From Pseudoalteromonas rubra (GTDB lineage: Bacteria > Pseudomonadota > Gammaproteobacteria > Enterobacterales > Alteromonadaceae): 64,000 nt of DNA. Positions 9,206 to 17,350 of the stretch are shown here, piece by piece; position 1 is the first letter of the stretch, and each line of letters opens with the position of its first letter. The notes below the pieces were generated by a model, which saw only the letters and a program-made list of their open reading frames with translations, had not been told where the DNA came from and searched no databases. Both the position numbers and the translations under genes were made by a program. Location: NCBI RefSeq assembly GCF_001482385.1, contig NZ_CP013612.1:434001-498000 (forward strand), in the 5' to 3' direction.

Positions 9206-9974
9206 TAACAGTCTGTTGGCAGCATTGTCCGCTGACTGAATTTATAACTATCTTAAATTGAGCTTTTGGCTGCGTAAGCGGCCTTTTTTATGCTGTTCTT
9301 TGCTGTCTTCACGCTTTTCCTGTTGGGGAAGACACTTCTTTGACTCCCTTCGAATAGGTGCTTCTGGTATCGCAAATCACTTTGAATATATGCCATTTGG
9401 CCAACATGAATAGTGTGCACTATACGACCAAAATCTAATGCTATCAGGCTTTTGCTTGTACCTCTAATGTGGTTACATTGTAATCGTCTGTAATTGCTTT
9501 TGCTGTAGATGTTGTGCGACTGTAGTACCTGCCAATAGCGTGGTACCCAATTGAATGTAATGGTGATAAGCAGATTACAGGTCTGGTTTTGCGAACCCGG
9601 ATTACTACGCACTCATTATTTGGCTAAATGACAGCGATATCTTTGTGGTTGTGAGTTACACAAAGCTGAGCGTATATGCTCGCCGCTTATGCGATCTGCG
9701 CCATAGGTATTTTGACAAATCGGGTGTTTGTTGATTCCGGTCTCATGTGAACCATCTGGATATTCAGATGGCCTTTATAGCAATGCCAGGCTCCCTGTGT
9801 GGCATTGCTTTTTTTATGTCGTACTTTGTCGTGGTTATACAAGGCTAGCCATCTTTAACGCTGCATAAGTGCATACTTAATGAGCGAACAAACGGTTTTT
9901 TTTGTATAACAGCTGTTATTTAATGGTTAATGCCTTTACCTTCGCGCTGCTGGGCGGTATAACACACTAAACTC
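9206..9974. other. Long gene-poor stretch with two hairpins
   Basis: No convincing gene. A minus-strand open frame at 9253-9612 has no ribosome binding site and no recognised domain. Two tandem hairpins near the end (ccatctg/cagatgg at about 9752-9770, and the strong terminator at 9779) point to a + strand transcript that ends here without an obvious coding gene; a small RNA is possible. Confidence 0.4.
9779..9816 (+). terminator. Rho-independent terminator without an obvious gene
   Basis: Stem agcaatgcca (9779-9788) pairs perfectly with tggcattgct (9800-9809) and is followed by a run of seven T. The nearest upstream coding gene on this strand is the pseudogene ending about 570 bases earlier. 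Confidence 0.75.
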
Positions 9975-11225
9975 ATGCAAAAACAATTTTCTATGTCTAT
10001 TCAGTTGATTAAAAAAGCTGTAAAAGCCTTTTCGGCAAATAGTGAGCTCCAGCCAGATATTCTTTACATTGAAGGATATTTAATGGGGCTGGGTGTTGCA
10101 TTGCAGCCCCCTTTGCCAAGTGAATGGCTTGAGCACTTATTTGGTCACTACACACTTGAACATGCTAAGCAATTAGAAGCAGTGATGGATTTCTATACCT
10201 TGTGCTTTCGCAGAATGGTTCGAGATGAAAATACCTTACCTAAGCAATGCATAGTATCTAAAACGGATCCACAAGACAGTCTGAGCGCTGGCAAACCCTT
10301 ACCGCTGTATTGCATGGGGATGTTGCGTGCGCTTACCTGGATAAATACTGAGCATATCAATGCAGAGCAGCGTCAGCAGTTACAGTGGCTAAAAGAAATT
10401 CTGCGTGGCTTTACCAGTTATGAGCAGGCCAAAAAAGAGTTTGAAGACGACTGTGGGGACTTTACTAAAGTGCTGTTAAAACAGCGCCGCATGATCCCCA
10501 CGTATGTCGCCAATACGGCTTACGCCATGCGCTTTGCCGACGATATGGTTGAAGTGCTGGGCGAGTATGGCATTACTGACGAAGAAATGCTTGAGCAAGC
10601 CCACGAAGTGTTTAACGACATGCTGGAAGAAGTCTTAGACCGCGACGATGAGGCAGCGATTGCAGAATTCGACAGTCTGGTTAAACGGTTTGAAGAGAAC
10701 ATGATCACCCCCGATTTTAGAACCGAAAATATGGGGGTTTTCTGGAAAATGCATGAGACACGGCCTTATATGATGCTGCGTGCTAAGCGGGCACATTTAA
10801 ATCTGTGTTATGGCAACCCCGATAAAGCTGCTGAAGAGCTGCAGGATCTGCTTAAGCTGAATCCCAATGATAATCAGGGCAACCGGTATTTATTGCTGAA
10901 TTGCTTTATTGTTATGCAGGACTGGGCGCAGCTGAGAGACTGTTTGGGCCAGTTTAGCGAGTACTCAACATTTACTCAGGCAGCACATGCCCTTATGCTG
11001 TATGCCACAGAGGGAGATTCACCCCATAGTCGCGAAGCCAAAAAAGCTCTTAAGGATCGTAATAGTCACTTTCAGAGGATAGCGACCGGGCAGAAAAAGG
11101 CAAAACCTTGTCTTGATACTTATACGCCGGGCAGTGAAGAAGAAGTCGATTATTACCTTGAGGCGGGCGGTAAAAAAGCCTGGCTGAGTGTAGAGGGCAG
11201 CTTATTCTGGCTGCGACAGAAGTAA
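9975..11225 (+). CDS. UPF0149/YecA-like N-terminus with TPR C-terminus
   Basis: A 416-residue soluble protein. Near the N-terminus (about 30-55) the segment GYLMGLGVAL...PSEWLEHLFG resembles the UPF0149 (YgfB/YecA) fold. The C-terminal half contains TPR-like helices (AKRAHLNLCYGNPDKAAEEL, then LLKLNPNDNQGNRYLLL). The middle is very acidic. No signal peptide and no catalytic motif. ATG at 9975 or an internal ATG seven codons on are possible starts; neither has a strong ribosome binding site. Role unknown, likely protein-protein interaction. Confidence 0.7.
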   Translation: MQKQFSMSIQLIKKAVKAFSANSELQPDILYIEGYLMGLGVALQPPLPSEWLEHLFGHYTLEHAKQLEAVMDFYTLCFRRMVRDENTLPKQCIVSKTDPQDSLSAGKPLPLYCMGMLRALTWINTEHINAEQRQQLQWLKEILRGFTSYEQAKKEFEDDCGDFTKVLLKQRRMIPTYVANTAYAMRFADDMVEVLGEYGITDEEMLEQAHEVFNDMLEEVLDRDDEAAIAEFDSLVKRFEENMITPDFRTENMGVFWKMHETRPYMMLRAKRAHLNLCYGNPDKAAEELQDLLKLNPNDNQGNRYLLLNCFIVMQDWAQLRDCLGQFSEYSTFTQAAHALMLYATEGDSPHSREAKKALKDRNSHFQRIATGQKKAKPCLDTYTPGSEEEVDYYLEAGGKKAWLSVEGSLFWLRQK

Positions 11226-11240
11226 CGGGTTTTATCAACC

Positions 11241-11498
11241 ATGATAGCTCGTCTTGTTAGATTGCTCACCAAAAGGTCAAAGCCTAAGCGATGGGCCGAC
11301 CAGCCTTTTGAGTATGTTGAAGACAAAAATATGCTTTGGTGCCCCTGTGTAAAAGGCCCTCTTGAAAAAGGCAGCCCTATACTCAAAATGCTTGAAGAAG
11401 GCACCTTAACCATGGGGCATGTACGAAAAGACCCTTATGCGGGCTTGTATGACGCCCGAAACTACGACTGGCGCGAAGACCCTGATAATCAACCCTAG
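11241..11498 (+). CDS. Small hypothetical protein
   Basis: An 85-residue basic-to-acidic protein that starts 15 bases after the UPF0149/TPR gene and is probably cotranscribed. It has two close Cys (WCPCVKGP) and no membrane segment. No family recognised. Confidence 0.6.
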   Translation: MIARLVRLLTKRSKPKRWADQPFEYVEDKNMLWCPCVKGPLEKGSPILKMLEEGTLTMGHVRKDPYAGLYDARNYDWREDPDNQP

Positions 11499-11857
11499 TT
11501 ATTTTTGAATTGCTTGTAACAAGGTCTTGAGTGCGAACGCTATCCAATCACTCATGACTTCAGCGACCTGTTTTGTTTGTCTGCCTGTTCCAGTTGATAA
11601 CACTTCACACCACCTTCTGATAAACATTTGTACCTGGGCAATCTCGGTATAATCAGTTGCTGAGCTGTCTGCAAGCAGTTCCTGTGTCGAAGCATGAGAT
11701 AGCGGTGTGTCGGGGCAGGAGATGACCGTGGGCGGTATTATGTGTGGCGTTAATTTGGCGGCAGAACGGGCTTTAATCGCTGTACCCGATAACCATAATA
11801 TTTGGGTTGAAAGGGAGATGTGTAAATTTATGCTAGACTCAAATTTGGGGTGAGTGA
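11499..11857. other. Intergenic stretch upstream of a binding-protein gene
   Basis: On the minus strand a frame is open through most of this stretch to a stop near 11512, but it has no acceptable start and no recognised domain, so I do not call it. The stretch probably holds the promoter of the periplasmic binding protein gene at 11858. Confidence 0.4.
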
Positions 11858-12643
11858 TTGAAAAGGTTCGATTGTTGTATGCTGGAGCGCTGTAAGTCTC
11901 TGACTGGTATAGCCATCATTTCATATCTGCTGCTGGTTAGCCATACTGCATTTTCTACAGAGTTGGTGGTGGGGTTTGGCCTGAGTCGTCCACCCTATGT
12001 GGATGAACGCAGTGGCTCTGGTATTAGTGTTGAGCTATTTAAACAGGCAGCGGCGCCTTTAGGCTGGCAATACAAAACTTTGTTTGTATCTATTAAACGA
12101 ATGCAGCGTTTACTCGAACGCGGTGACATAGATGTCGCGGTTGAAATGTCTCGTGCTCAACCTGGCTTGTATTATTCCGTGCCTTTTATCTCTTATAGTA
12201 ACTATGCTATCCACAGCCGCGATCCAAGTTTCACTCTGACCTCAATGCAAGAGCTTGCCAGGCACAGTATCTGCGCGTGGCAAAATGCGTCAGAACACCT
12301 TGAGCTCACCAAGATTGTGGCGAGCAAAGAAGACTATCTGGAATTTTCAAAGCAACGGGAGCAAGTGATTGAATGGTTGAACGGCAAGTGTGACGTGATC
12401 CTCATTGATGATACTTTGCTGCGCTGGCATTTGTCTGAACTCAATCAGTCATCCTCGGTTTACATCAATAATCAATGGGGTAAAGTACTGCTGCCATTCG
12501 AAAATAACCCGCTGTGGTTTTATGTCGCATTTAATGACGCACAACTCAGGGATGCGTTTAACACCAGCCTGACTAAACTGATCCAGACGGGCCGTTACCA
12601 GAAAATAAGAGAATACTGGCACAGCGCAGCACACAAGGAGTAA
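11858..12643 (+). CDS. Periplasmic solute-binding protein (SBP_bac_3 type)
   Basis: A 261-residue protein with an N-terminal hydrophobic signal sequence ending near VSHTAFST and a mature domain starting ELVVGFGLSRPPYV, typical of family 3 amino-acid-binding proteins. The C-terminal helix LTKLIQTGRYQKIREYW is characteristic. TTG at 11858 follows a GGGGTGAG site; ATG at 11879 is the alternative. No ABC permease genes adjoin, so it may be an orphan sensor or binding protein, as is frequent in this bacterial group. The mature protein has two domain-spanning acidic residues but the ligand cannot be predicted. Confidence 0.8.
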   Translation: MKRFDCCMLERCKSLTGIAIISYLLLVSHTAFSTELVVGFGLSRPPYVDERSGSGISVELFKQAAAPLGWQYKTLFVSIKRMQRLLERGDIDVAVEMSRAQPGLYYSVPFISYSNYAIHSRDPSFTLTSMQELARHSICAWQNASEHLELTKIVASKEDYLEFSKQREQVIEWLNGKCDVILIDDTLLRWHLSELNQSSSVYINNQWGKVLLPFENNPLWFYVAFNDAQLRDAFNTSLTKLIQTGRYQKIREYWHSAAHKE

Positions 12644-12717
12644 TACGGATTTTGTATACATAGCTGGTATGATAACAGGCATCACCCAAGATACCTCACT
12701 CGTCAAGGAGGCGGAGT

Positions 12718-12870
12718 ATGAAAGACTGGAAATCAAGCCTGGTACTGGCTGCTTTGTGTACGTGTAGAAAAATCTCTATTGGAGAAGATTTTTGCGCTAG
12801 ATTTAGCCGAACTGTGCGTCCGGCTATGAATATATTAATGAGCGATTACGAAAATACGACCCACTTTTGA
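12718..12870 (+). pseudogene. Truncated gene start or small peptide gene
   Basis: ATG at 12718 has the strongest Shine-Dalgarno in this area (AAGGAGG, 12705-12711). It begins MKDWKSSLVLAALCTC, like the start of a signal peptide or lipoprotein, but the frame then runs through an AT-rich inverted repeat (aaaaatct/agattttt) and ends at 12870 after 50 codons. I read it as the surviving 5' end of a larger gene cut by a rearrangement. A genuine 50-residue peptide is the alternative. Confidence 0.4.
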
Positions 12871-13148
12871 CCTGCAAGCATTTTCCTACAAGGTACTTTT
12901 AGGGTAGACATCTCAAGCGCCATTAGAGAGCGACTTGGATTTCTTTTCCTTCGGTAATGTACTGATATCAATAATACCAATGCTTTTCGGATCGTGAGGG
13001 AGGTTACTTGTTCCACCACCGACACCTCCTTTAACGTGTTTCAAAAGCTCAGTTTCTAGCTTGTGTATTGTAAAACCCTTCGTTTTCGTATTCCTACTAT
13101 CTGATTTGGCAATACATTTTCACAGTCTTTGATGAATATATTAATCAG
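12826..13148. repeat. Pair of 17-bp direct repeats
   Basis: atgaatatattaatgag at 12826-12842 and atgaatatattaatcag at 13132-13148 match at 16 of 17 positions. They bracket the second glycine-rich peptide gene and adjoin the truncated gene start at 12718, so they may mark an insertion or deletion by short-repeat recombination. Confidence 0.5.
12913..13113 (-). CDS. Glycine-rich peptide 2, candidate export or RiPP-type precursor
   Basis: A 66-codon frame ending in TGA at 12915-12913. The only plausible first codon is ATT at 13113 (no ATG, GTG or TTG before the conserved part; an upstream stop is at 13122), so the start is uncertain or damaged. Its middle reads LETELLKHVKGGVGGGTSNL, like a double-glycine leader, and its end reads STLPKEKKSKS. 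It resembles glycine-rich peptide 1 just upstream (LL.K..., Gly run, LP, then LPK.KKS). It has no Cys. Lies 50 bases after peptide 1 in the same orientation. Confidence 0.45.
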   Translation of the reverse strand: MAKSDSRNTKTKGFTIHKLETELLKHVKGGVGGGTSNLPHDPKSIGIIDISTLPKEKKSKSLSNGA

Positions 13149-13163
13149 TCTTATTAAAAAAAC

Positions 13164-13301
13164 TTAACCTGATTTCTTCTTAGGAAGAGGTGGTATGTAA
13201 ACAGCTTCGCGTTCTGGGAGGCCTGGGCCACCACCACCACCACCGCCACCTGTACCAGCATGAATTTTTACTAATAATTTAGTTGGAATTTTGTCCTTCA
13301 T
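13164..13301 (-). CDS. Glycine-rich peptide 1, candidate export or RiPP-type precursor
   Basis: A 45-residue peptide: MKDKIPTKLLVKIHAGT, eight Gly in a row, then PGLPEREAVYIPPLPKKKSG. ATG at 13301 follows GGGAG at 13310-13314 with good spacing. Its start overlaps the last 23 bases of the upstream membrane protein gene, so translation is coupled. No Cys and one Thr in the C-terminal half before the Gly run, so lanthionine chemistry is unlikely; a linear, cleaved or otherwise modified peptide, or a signalling peptide, is possible. Function is unknown. Confidence 0.6.
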   Translation of the reverse strand: MKDKIPTKLLVKIHAGTGGGGGGGGPGLPEREAVYIPPLPKKKSG

Positions 13302-13812
13302 AATATTTCTCCCGTAGAGGTGTTTTGACAGTGTAAGTTAGGAGTGCACATATACCAAAAATATGCAAGCCGATCTGAATGGGGTTTCGGAATATAAGTT
13401 TAATATAGGGGTTATCTATTACATACAGCTTGTAGAGCCATATCTCTATGTAAACAATGAAATTAATAACAAAATTAAGGCCAAATATCAGCAGTAGACC
13501 AATCTCCTGCAGAGAATAATGATGAGATTCACAAACCCGTCTAAAAAAGTCCGAACCTGTTTTATTATATAGCCAGTTAGATATTGCTTTTCTGTATACA
13601 ATCGGGACAACAAACATGATATCCAATACCATACAGTACAGGTAGTGGTGAGTGGTCCATGATAAACTTGTCTTGTATAGTACTTCGTCAATTAGCTCTA
13701 CAATGAGCAACAGAAAAAGAAAGAAACGCGAACACTCATATTTCCACGTAATCAATAAAGCAAATATAATTAAAGGAAGTGGGGCATATGTAATAAAAGT
13801 ACCAAAATCCAT
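13279..13812 (-). CDS. Small multi-pass membrane protein
   Basis: A 177-residue protein with about five or six hydrophobic helices (for example YAPLPLIIFALLITW, FFLFLLLIVELID, YCMVLDIMFVVPIVY, IGLLLIFGLNFVINFIVYI, IGLHIFGICALLTYT). No known family. It starts one base after the stop of the XRE regulator gene and its end overlaps the glycine-rich peptide gene, so the three form one operon. It may be an immunity, sensor or export partner of the peptides; this is inferred from position only. Confidence 0.65.
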   Translation of the reverse strand: MDFGTFITYAPLPLIIFALLITWKYECSRFFLFLLLIVELIDEVLYKTSLSWTTHHYLYCMVLDIMFVVPIVYRKAISNWLYNKTGSDFFRRVCESHHYSLQEIGLLLIFGLNFVINFIVYIEIWLYKLYVIDNPYIKLIFRNPIQIGLHIFGICALLTYTVKTPLREKYYEGQNSN

Positions 13813-13813
13813 C

Positions 13814-14131
13814 CTAAGACTCCTTTTCTTCTTGTTCTTCTTGTTCTTCTTTGGTGCCAGACTCTTCTTCTTCGCTCGATAAGAAGCCCAAGTACGTTGT
13901 CACCATATCTTTACCAAAGATCAGAAATATATCCAGCAGTTGGGCACTGGTCATTTCTGTTTTTCCACTCTCCCAGTTACTCACGGTAGATTGGTCGACT
14001 TTTGAGGACATTTTGGCAGCCAATTCCCGTTGGCTCAAGCCCATTTCAATGCGCATTTGGCGAATACAGCGTTGCATTTGCACTTTGAATTTTTCTATTT
14101 GACGTTTTCTCTTCCCTGGACTGTTTTTCAT
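13814..14131 (-). CDS. XRE-family HTH regulator with acidic tail
   Basis: A 105-residue protein. Residues about 20-80 form a Cro/CI-type helix-turn-helix (IRQMRIEMGLSQRELAAKMS, then VDQSTVSNWESGK). The last 20 residues are almost all Glu. ATG at 14131 is preceded by AGGA. It is the first gene of the operon with the membrane protein and the glycine-rich peptides and probably regulates it. Confidence 0.85.
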   Translation of the reverse strand: MKNSPGKRKRQIEKFKVQMQRCIRQMRIEMGLSQRELAAKMSSKVDQSTVSNWESGKTEMTSAQLLDIFLIFGKDMVTTYLGFLSSEEEESGTKEEQEEQEEKES

Positions 14132-14489
14132 GTTTTTTCCTGTAAGAGGTTCAATGAATATATTTTACATAATTGTAACGCACCTGCAATGTTTGCGATC
14201 ATGTTTCCATCATTTGATGAAAATTTTCATCGCAACACTGTACCGCGTAGGGCTCATGTTTAATTTCATTGTTTTTTGGCTCGTTTAGTGATTTGTTAAC
14301 TGGCTATGTTATCTAGTGAGCTTGAGTAATCTGTTTATTTGGCAAAGCCTTGCGCAGTTTTGCCTAATGAAACGTGCTGGGAGAGCTGTCTGTGTATTGT
14401 CTGGTTATTATTCACAGCATTGTGCTCGTAAGCTTGTTGATGGTCTGACTTGCACTCAGGCTGTAACCCTGACGCCATTCGGCAAGGCG
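14132..14489. other. Promoter-side stretch upstream of the XRE operon
   Basis: AT-rich, no gene supported; a + strand frame here overlaps the minus-strand gene at 14490-14918 and has no ribosome binding site. A hairpin ctgacgcc/ggcgtcag (14469-14493) spans the stop of that gene and may act as its terminator. Confidence 0.4.
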
Positions 14490-14918
14490 TCAGAGCAACT
14501 CACTTCTAATTATGCGGGCGATGGAGGTCAGGTCGGTCTGGCGCTGCATGGCTTCACTTTTGCTGATCCCTTTAATGGCTTCGTAATCATCCAGAAAAAA
14601 GGCACTATCGTATTTACTGGAACGACTGCATTTGACATAAACCAGTACATAGCAATATTGAAATATTTGGTCCAATGAGCGGAAGAAGTCGATATCGCTG
14701 GCGCTGATGTTTGGCTTTACCGTTTCGTTAAGGCGATTGAGATAAACATGCTTGATATATACTGAGCGACCATTGCGAGAGTACTTAGCAATATCATGAA
14801 CACCCTGATTAAAAACGGTTTTAATTGTTACATCGCTCAATGGGACTAAGTTTGAAGTAAACATATCCGTGCCGGATTTATGAGCAGACGTAGCCCACGA
14901 CTTAAATTGTTCAAACAT
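14490..14918 (-). CDS. Hypothetical protein
   Basis: A 142-residue protein starting at ATG 14918 behind a clear GGAG site (GAAGGAGACAAGACATG context). No signal peptide, no membrane helix, no motif I can name. Contains the segment TVFNQGVHDIAKYSRNG and a hydrophobic stretch YCYVLVYVKC that looks like a buried strand. It is separated from the XRE operon by 360 bases and is probably transcribed alone. Confidence 0.55.
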   Translation of the reverse strand: MFEQFKSWATSAHKSGTDMFTSNLVPLSDVTIKTVFNQGVHDIAKYSRNGRSVYIKHVYLNRLNETVKPNISASDIDFFRSLDQIFQYCYVLVYVKCSRSSKYDSAFFLDDYEAIKGISKSEAMQRQTDLTSIARIIRSELL

Positions 14919-15402
14919 GTCTTGTCTCCTTCAAGTGTTATTATTCAATAAGTTATCTGTACAAGCTGCACTTTCCTTTGGCCTTACCTTCATTCAGGTA
15001 AGTACCTGCATCTGTTGTTATCATGTTAAATAATAGCGCAGTTAAATATTAATGTGTTCATTATTTTTAACTTAATTAACGGTAAAATTACTACCCATTT
15101 GGGTAGGGTAGCGAAGTGCGTAATCCAGGTTATCAAGTTGTTTATTTTTTCCTGGCGGATTTCTGTTCAGTTGAACGACATTGTCAGAGAGTGAGTCTGG
15201 GGTCTGAACTTGGCATTTGAGGCCGAAGTAAAAAACGCGTATCTCAGTTTGTTTGCTATTCATCAAAGTAGCGTGATTTGGAGAATTGTTTCTGTGGTCA
15301 AAAATTATCAGTGCCCTAGAATTGGTTTATTCATCAGGTGTTGAATTAATCGCCTCCTTCATGTTCGTTTTCAGGATATGAGCAGGCGCAGACAGGAGCA
15401 AT
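14919..15402. other. Intergenic stretch upstream of the efflux operon
   Basis: A 64-codon minus-strand frame at 15072-15266 lacks a ribosome binding site and any recognised domain, so it is not called. The stretch should contain the promoters of the TetR-RND operon and of the minus-strand gene at 14918. I could not identify a convincing TetR palindrome by eye. Confidence 0.4.
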
Positions 15403-16044
15403 ATGAAAACCCGAGGTCGTCCCGATAAAAACGATGAAGATGGCAGAGCACGTCTGGTGCTGGCTGCCAGGCGCTGTTTTACCACTGCACCTTATTCGCA
15501 GGTAACCACGCGTATGCTGGCACAAGAGGCAGGTGTGGATGCGGCGCTGATCCGCTATTACTTCGAAAATAAAGAAGGCCTGTATAAAGCGATGTTTATG
15601 GAGGTCACCGGCGAGGTGATGTCTGGTATTGAAAAAGCACTAGGTAATGATGAGGCGTTTGATCTGGAAGATATCTTTCATATTTTCTATGGCGTTATAA
15701 AACAGTCGCCAGCGTTTCCAATTCTGATGTTTAAAGAAATTGTACTTGAACAAGGGATCTGCCGAGATTATTTAATAGAGAGAATCGAGAATACCCGAAA
15801 GCCATTTTTCTTCAATATGTTGAGCCAGCTTAAGCAGCAAGGGCTGATCAAAGAAGAGCTGGATGATCGGTTGTTGATGTTGAACCTGATGGGTTTGATG
15901 ATATTTCCCTGGTACATGCGAGAGAGTATGGCGACTCAGATGGGCATAGAGTTTAACGATGAGCAGCTGTCAAAGATGGCAACCCATAACGCCAATATGT
16001 TCAAGTATGGCTGTTTCAAAGAGCGAGATAAAAATGAAAATTAA
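15403..16044 (+). CDS. TetR-family transcriptional regulator
   Basis: A 213-residue repressor. Residues about 10-60 form the TetR helix-turn-helix (ARLVLAARRCF...VTTRMLAQEAGVDAALIRYYFENKEGLY). The C-terminal two thirds is the variable ligand-binding, dimerising part. It is the first gene of an operon with a membrane fusion protein and an RND pump, and overlaps the next gene by 11 bases, so it very likely represses its own operon in response to a pump substrate. Confidence 0.92.
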   Translation: MKTRGRPDKNDEDGRARLVLAARRCFTTAPYSQVTTRMLAQEAGVDAALIRYYFENKEGLYKAMFMEVTGEVMSGIEKALGNDEAFDLEDIFHIFYGVIKQSPAFPILMFKEIVLEQGICRDYLIERIENTRKPFFFNMLSQLKQQGLIKEELDDRLLMLNLMGLMIFPWYMRESMATQMGIEFNDEQLSKMATHNANMFKYGCFKERDKNEN

Positions 16045-17350
16045 TTGGCTACAAAAACGCTGGTTGCTTGTATTACCTTTGTTAGGTATTGCGATTTTAA
16101 TTGCCCTGGCTTCGGGGAAAAAGCCACCGCAAAAGCACAACAAAGGTGCGACTGCTTTAATGGTCGAAACGGTAGAGGTTAGGAAAACCCTTATCGAACC
16201 CTATGTGACGGGTTTTGGGCGCGCACGGCCTAAGGAGCGCTGGCAGGCGCTGTCAGAAGTGACTGGCCGGGTTATTTATCGCCACCCTAATCTTGAAAAG
16301 GGTAAAGCCCTCATTGCTGGCACTGTGTTACTCAAAATCGACCCCATTGACTATGAACTTAAGTTGGCACAAGCTCGTTCAGATCTTAATTCTGCAAAAG
16401 CGGAATTGTCCCGTACTCAGCTTAACGACGAAAAACTGTCTTTATCTTTACGTTTGGAAGAGCAGCGCCTGAGCGTGTTGCAAAAAGAGCTTAGGCGTAA
16501 ACAAGGTTTGCTTAAATCTGGTTCAGTGTCTGCTTCTACAGTGGACGCCGAGCAGGCGAATGTCTGGGCTCAGGAACAAAAAGTGCTTGATGTTCGCAAT
16601 GCTGTGGATCAGCACCCTGACAACATGGCGGTAGCTGAGGCCAAAGTGAAACTGGCACAGGCCAGATTAAGTGAGGCAGAGCGTAAACTGGCAAAAACTA
16701 CCATCACTTTGCCGTTTGATGCCCAAATAGCAGCTGTGAGCGTAGAGATGCAACAGGTTGTTGCAGAGCGTGAGAGTCTGGTAACAGCACATCGGACTGA
16801 CTTAATGGAGATCCCTGTACAGGTTGCGTTGAGCGACATGCGTTATTTTGGACAGTATATTGCGCCTAAGCTGATCCAGGGAGAATTCCCGGATGTACAA
16901 ACTTGGGACCTGAACGCAGAGGCCAGCTTATATATAGGTAACAAGCAGTTTAGCTGGCAGGGCAAGTTGACCAGTGTCGGTGAAAGTATCGACCCAGAGG
17001 GCAACACTGTCACCTTGATAGTTGATGTGGCATTCGATTACAAAGCGTTCGAACCCGGAAAGCGCCCACCTTTGATCAGTGATATGTACGTACAGGTAAA
17101 AGTAAAAGGTGCTCCACGGCCTCTGTTATCGGTGCCATCCGAGGCATTACATGGTGACAGGCTCTATTTGCTTGAAGGCGGAAAGTTAGTGATCCGCAAC
17201 GTCGAAGTGGCATTTGAATCCAATGGCCGTACCGTGATCAGAAGCGGTGTCATTGAAGGTGATGTGGTGGTGCTGAGTGATGTGATCCCGGCAGTGCCTG
17301 GCCGTGCGCTGCGTACCCAGGCTCAGGCAGCCCAGGAGCAGGCATTATGA
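16034..17350 (+). CDS. RND efflux membrane fusion protein
   Basis: A 438-residue periplasmic adaptor (HlyD/AcrA type). N-terminal membrane anchor WLLVLPLLGIAILIALASG (about 9-28), a lipoyl-like domain, a long alpha-helical hairpin rich in Lys/Gln/Leu heptads (about 110-215), and beta-barrel domains. ATG at 16034 (MKINWLQ) is chosen because upstream in-frame codons lie within the TetR gene; the two genes overlap by 11 bases. Its stop overlaps the start of the pump gene (ATGA). No outer membrane channel gene is nearby, so it probably uses a TolC-like protein encoded elsewhere. Confidence 0.92.
   Translation: MKINWLQKRWLLVLPLLGIAILIALASGKKPPQKHNKGATALMVETVEVRKTLIEPYVTGFGRARPKERWQALSEVTGRVIYRHPNLEKGKALIAGTVLLKIDPIDYELKLAQARSDLNSAKAELSRTQLNDEKLSLSLRLEEQRLSVLQKELRRKQGLLKSGSVSASTVDAEQANVWAQEQKVLDVRNAVDQHPDNMAVAEAKVKLAQARLSEAERKLAKTTITLPFDAQIAAVSVEMQQVVAERESLVTAHRTDLMEIPVQVALSDMRYFGQYIAPKLIQGEFPDVQTWDLNAEASLYIGNKQFSWQGKLTSVGESIDPEGNTVTLIVDVAFDYKAFEPGKRPPLISDMYVQVKVKGAPRPLLSVPSEALHGDRLYLLEGGKLVIRNVEVAFESNGRTVIRSGVIEGDVVVLSDVIPAVPGRALRTQAQAAQEQAL

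Noticed and set aside
9253..9612. Minus-strand 119-codon frame
   Set aside because: No ribosome binding site and no recognised domain; a weak likeness to DinB-type proteins was too vague to use.
11512..11890. Long minus-strand open stretch
   Set aside because: Open for over 120 codons but with no plausible start and it runs into the next gene.
14316..14678. Plus-strand 120-codon frame
   Set aside because: Overlaps the minus-strand gene at 14490-14918, which has a much better ribosome binding site.
15072..15266. Minus-strand 64-codon frame
   Set aside because: No ribosome binding site and no domain.
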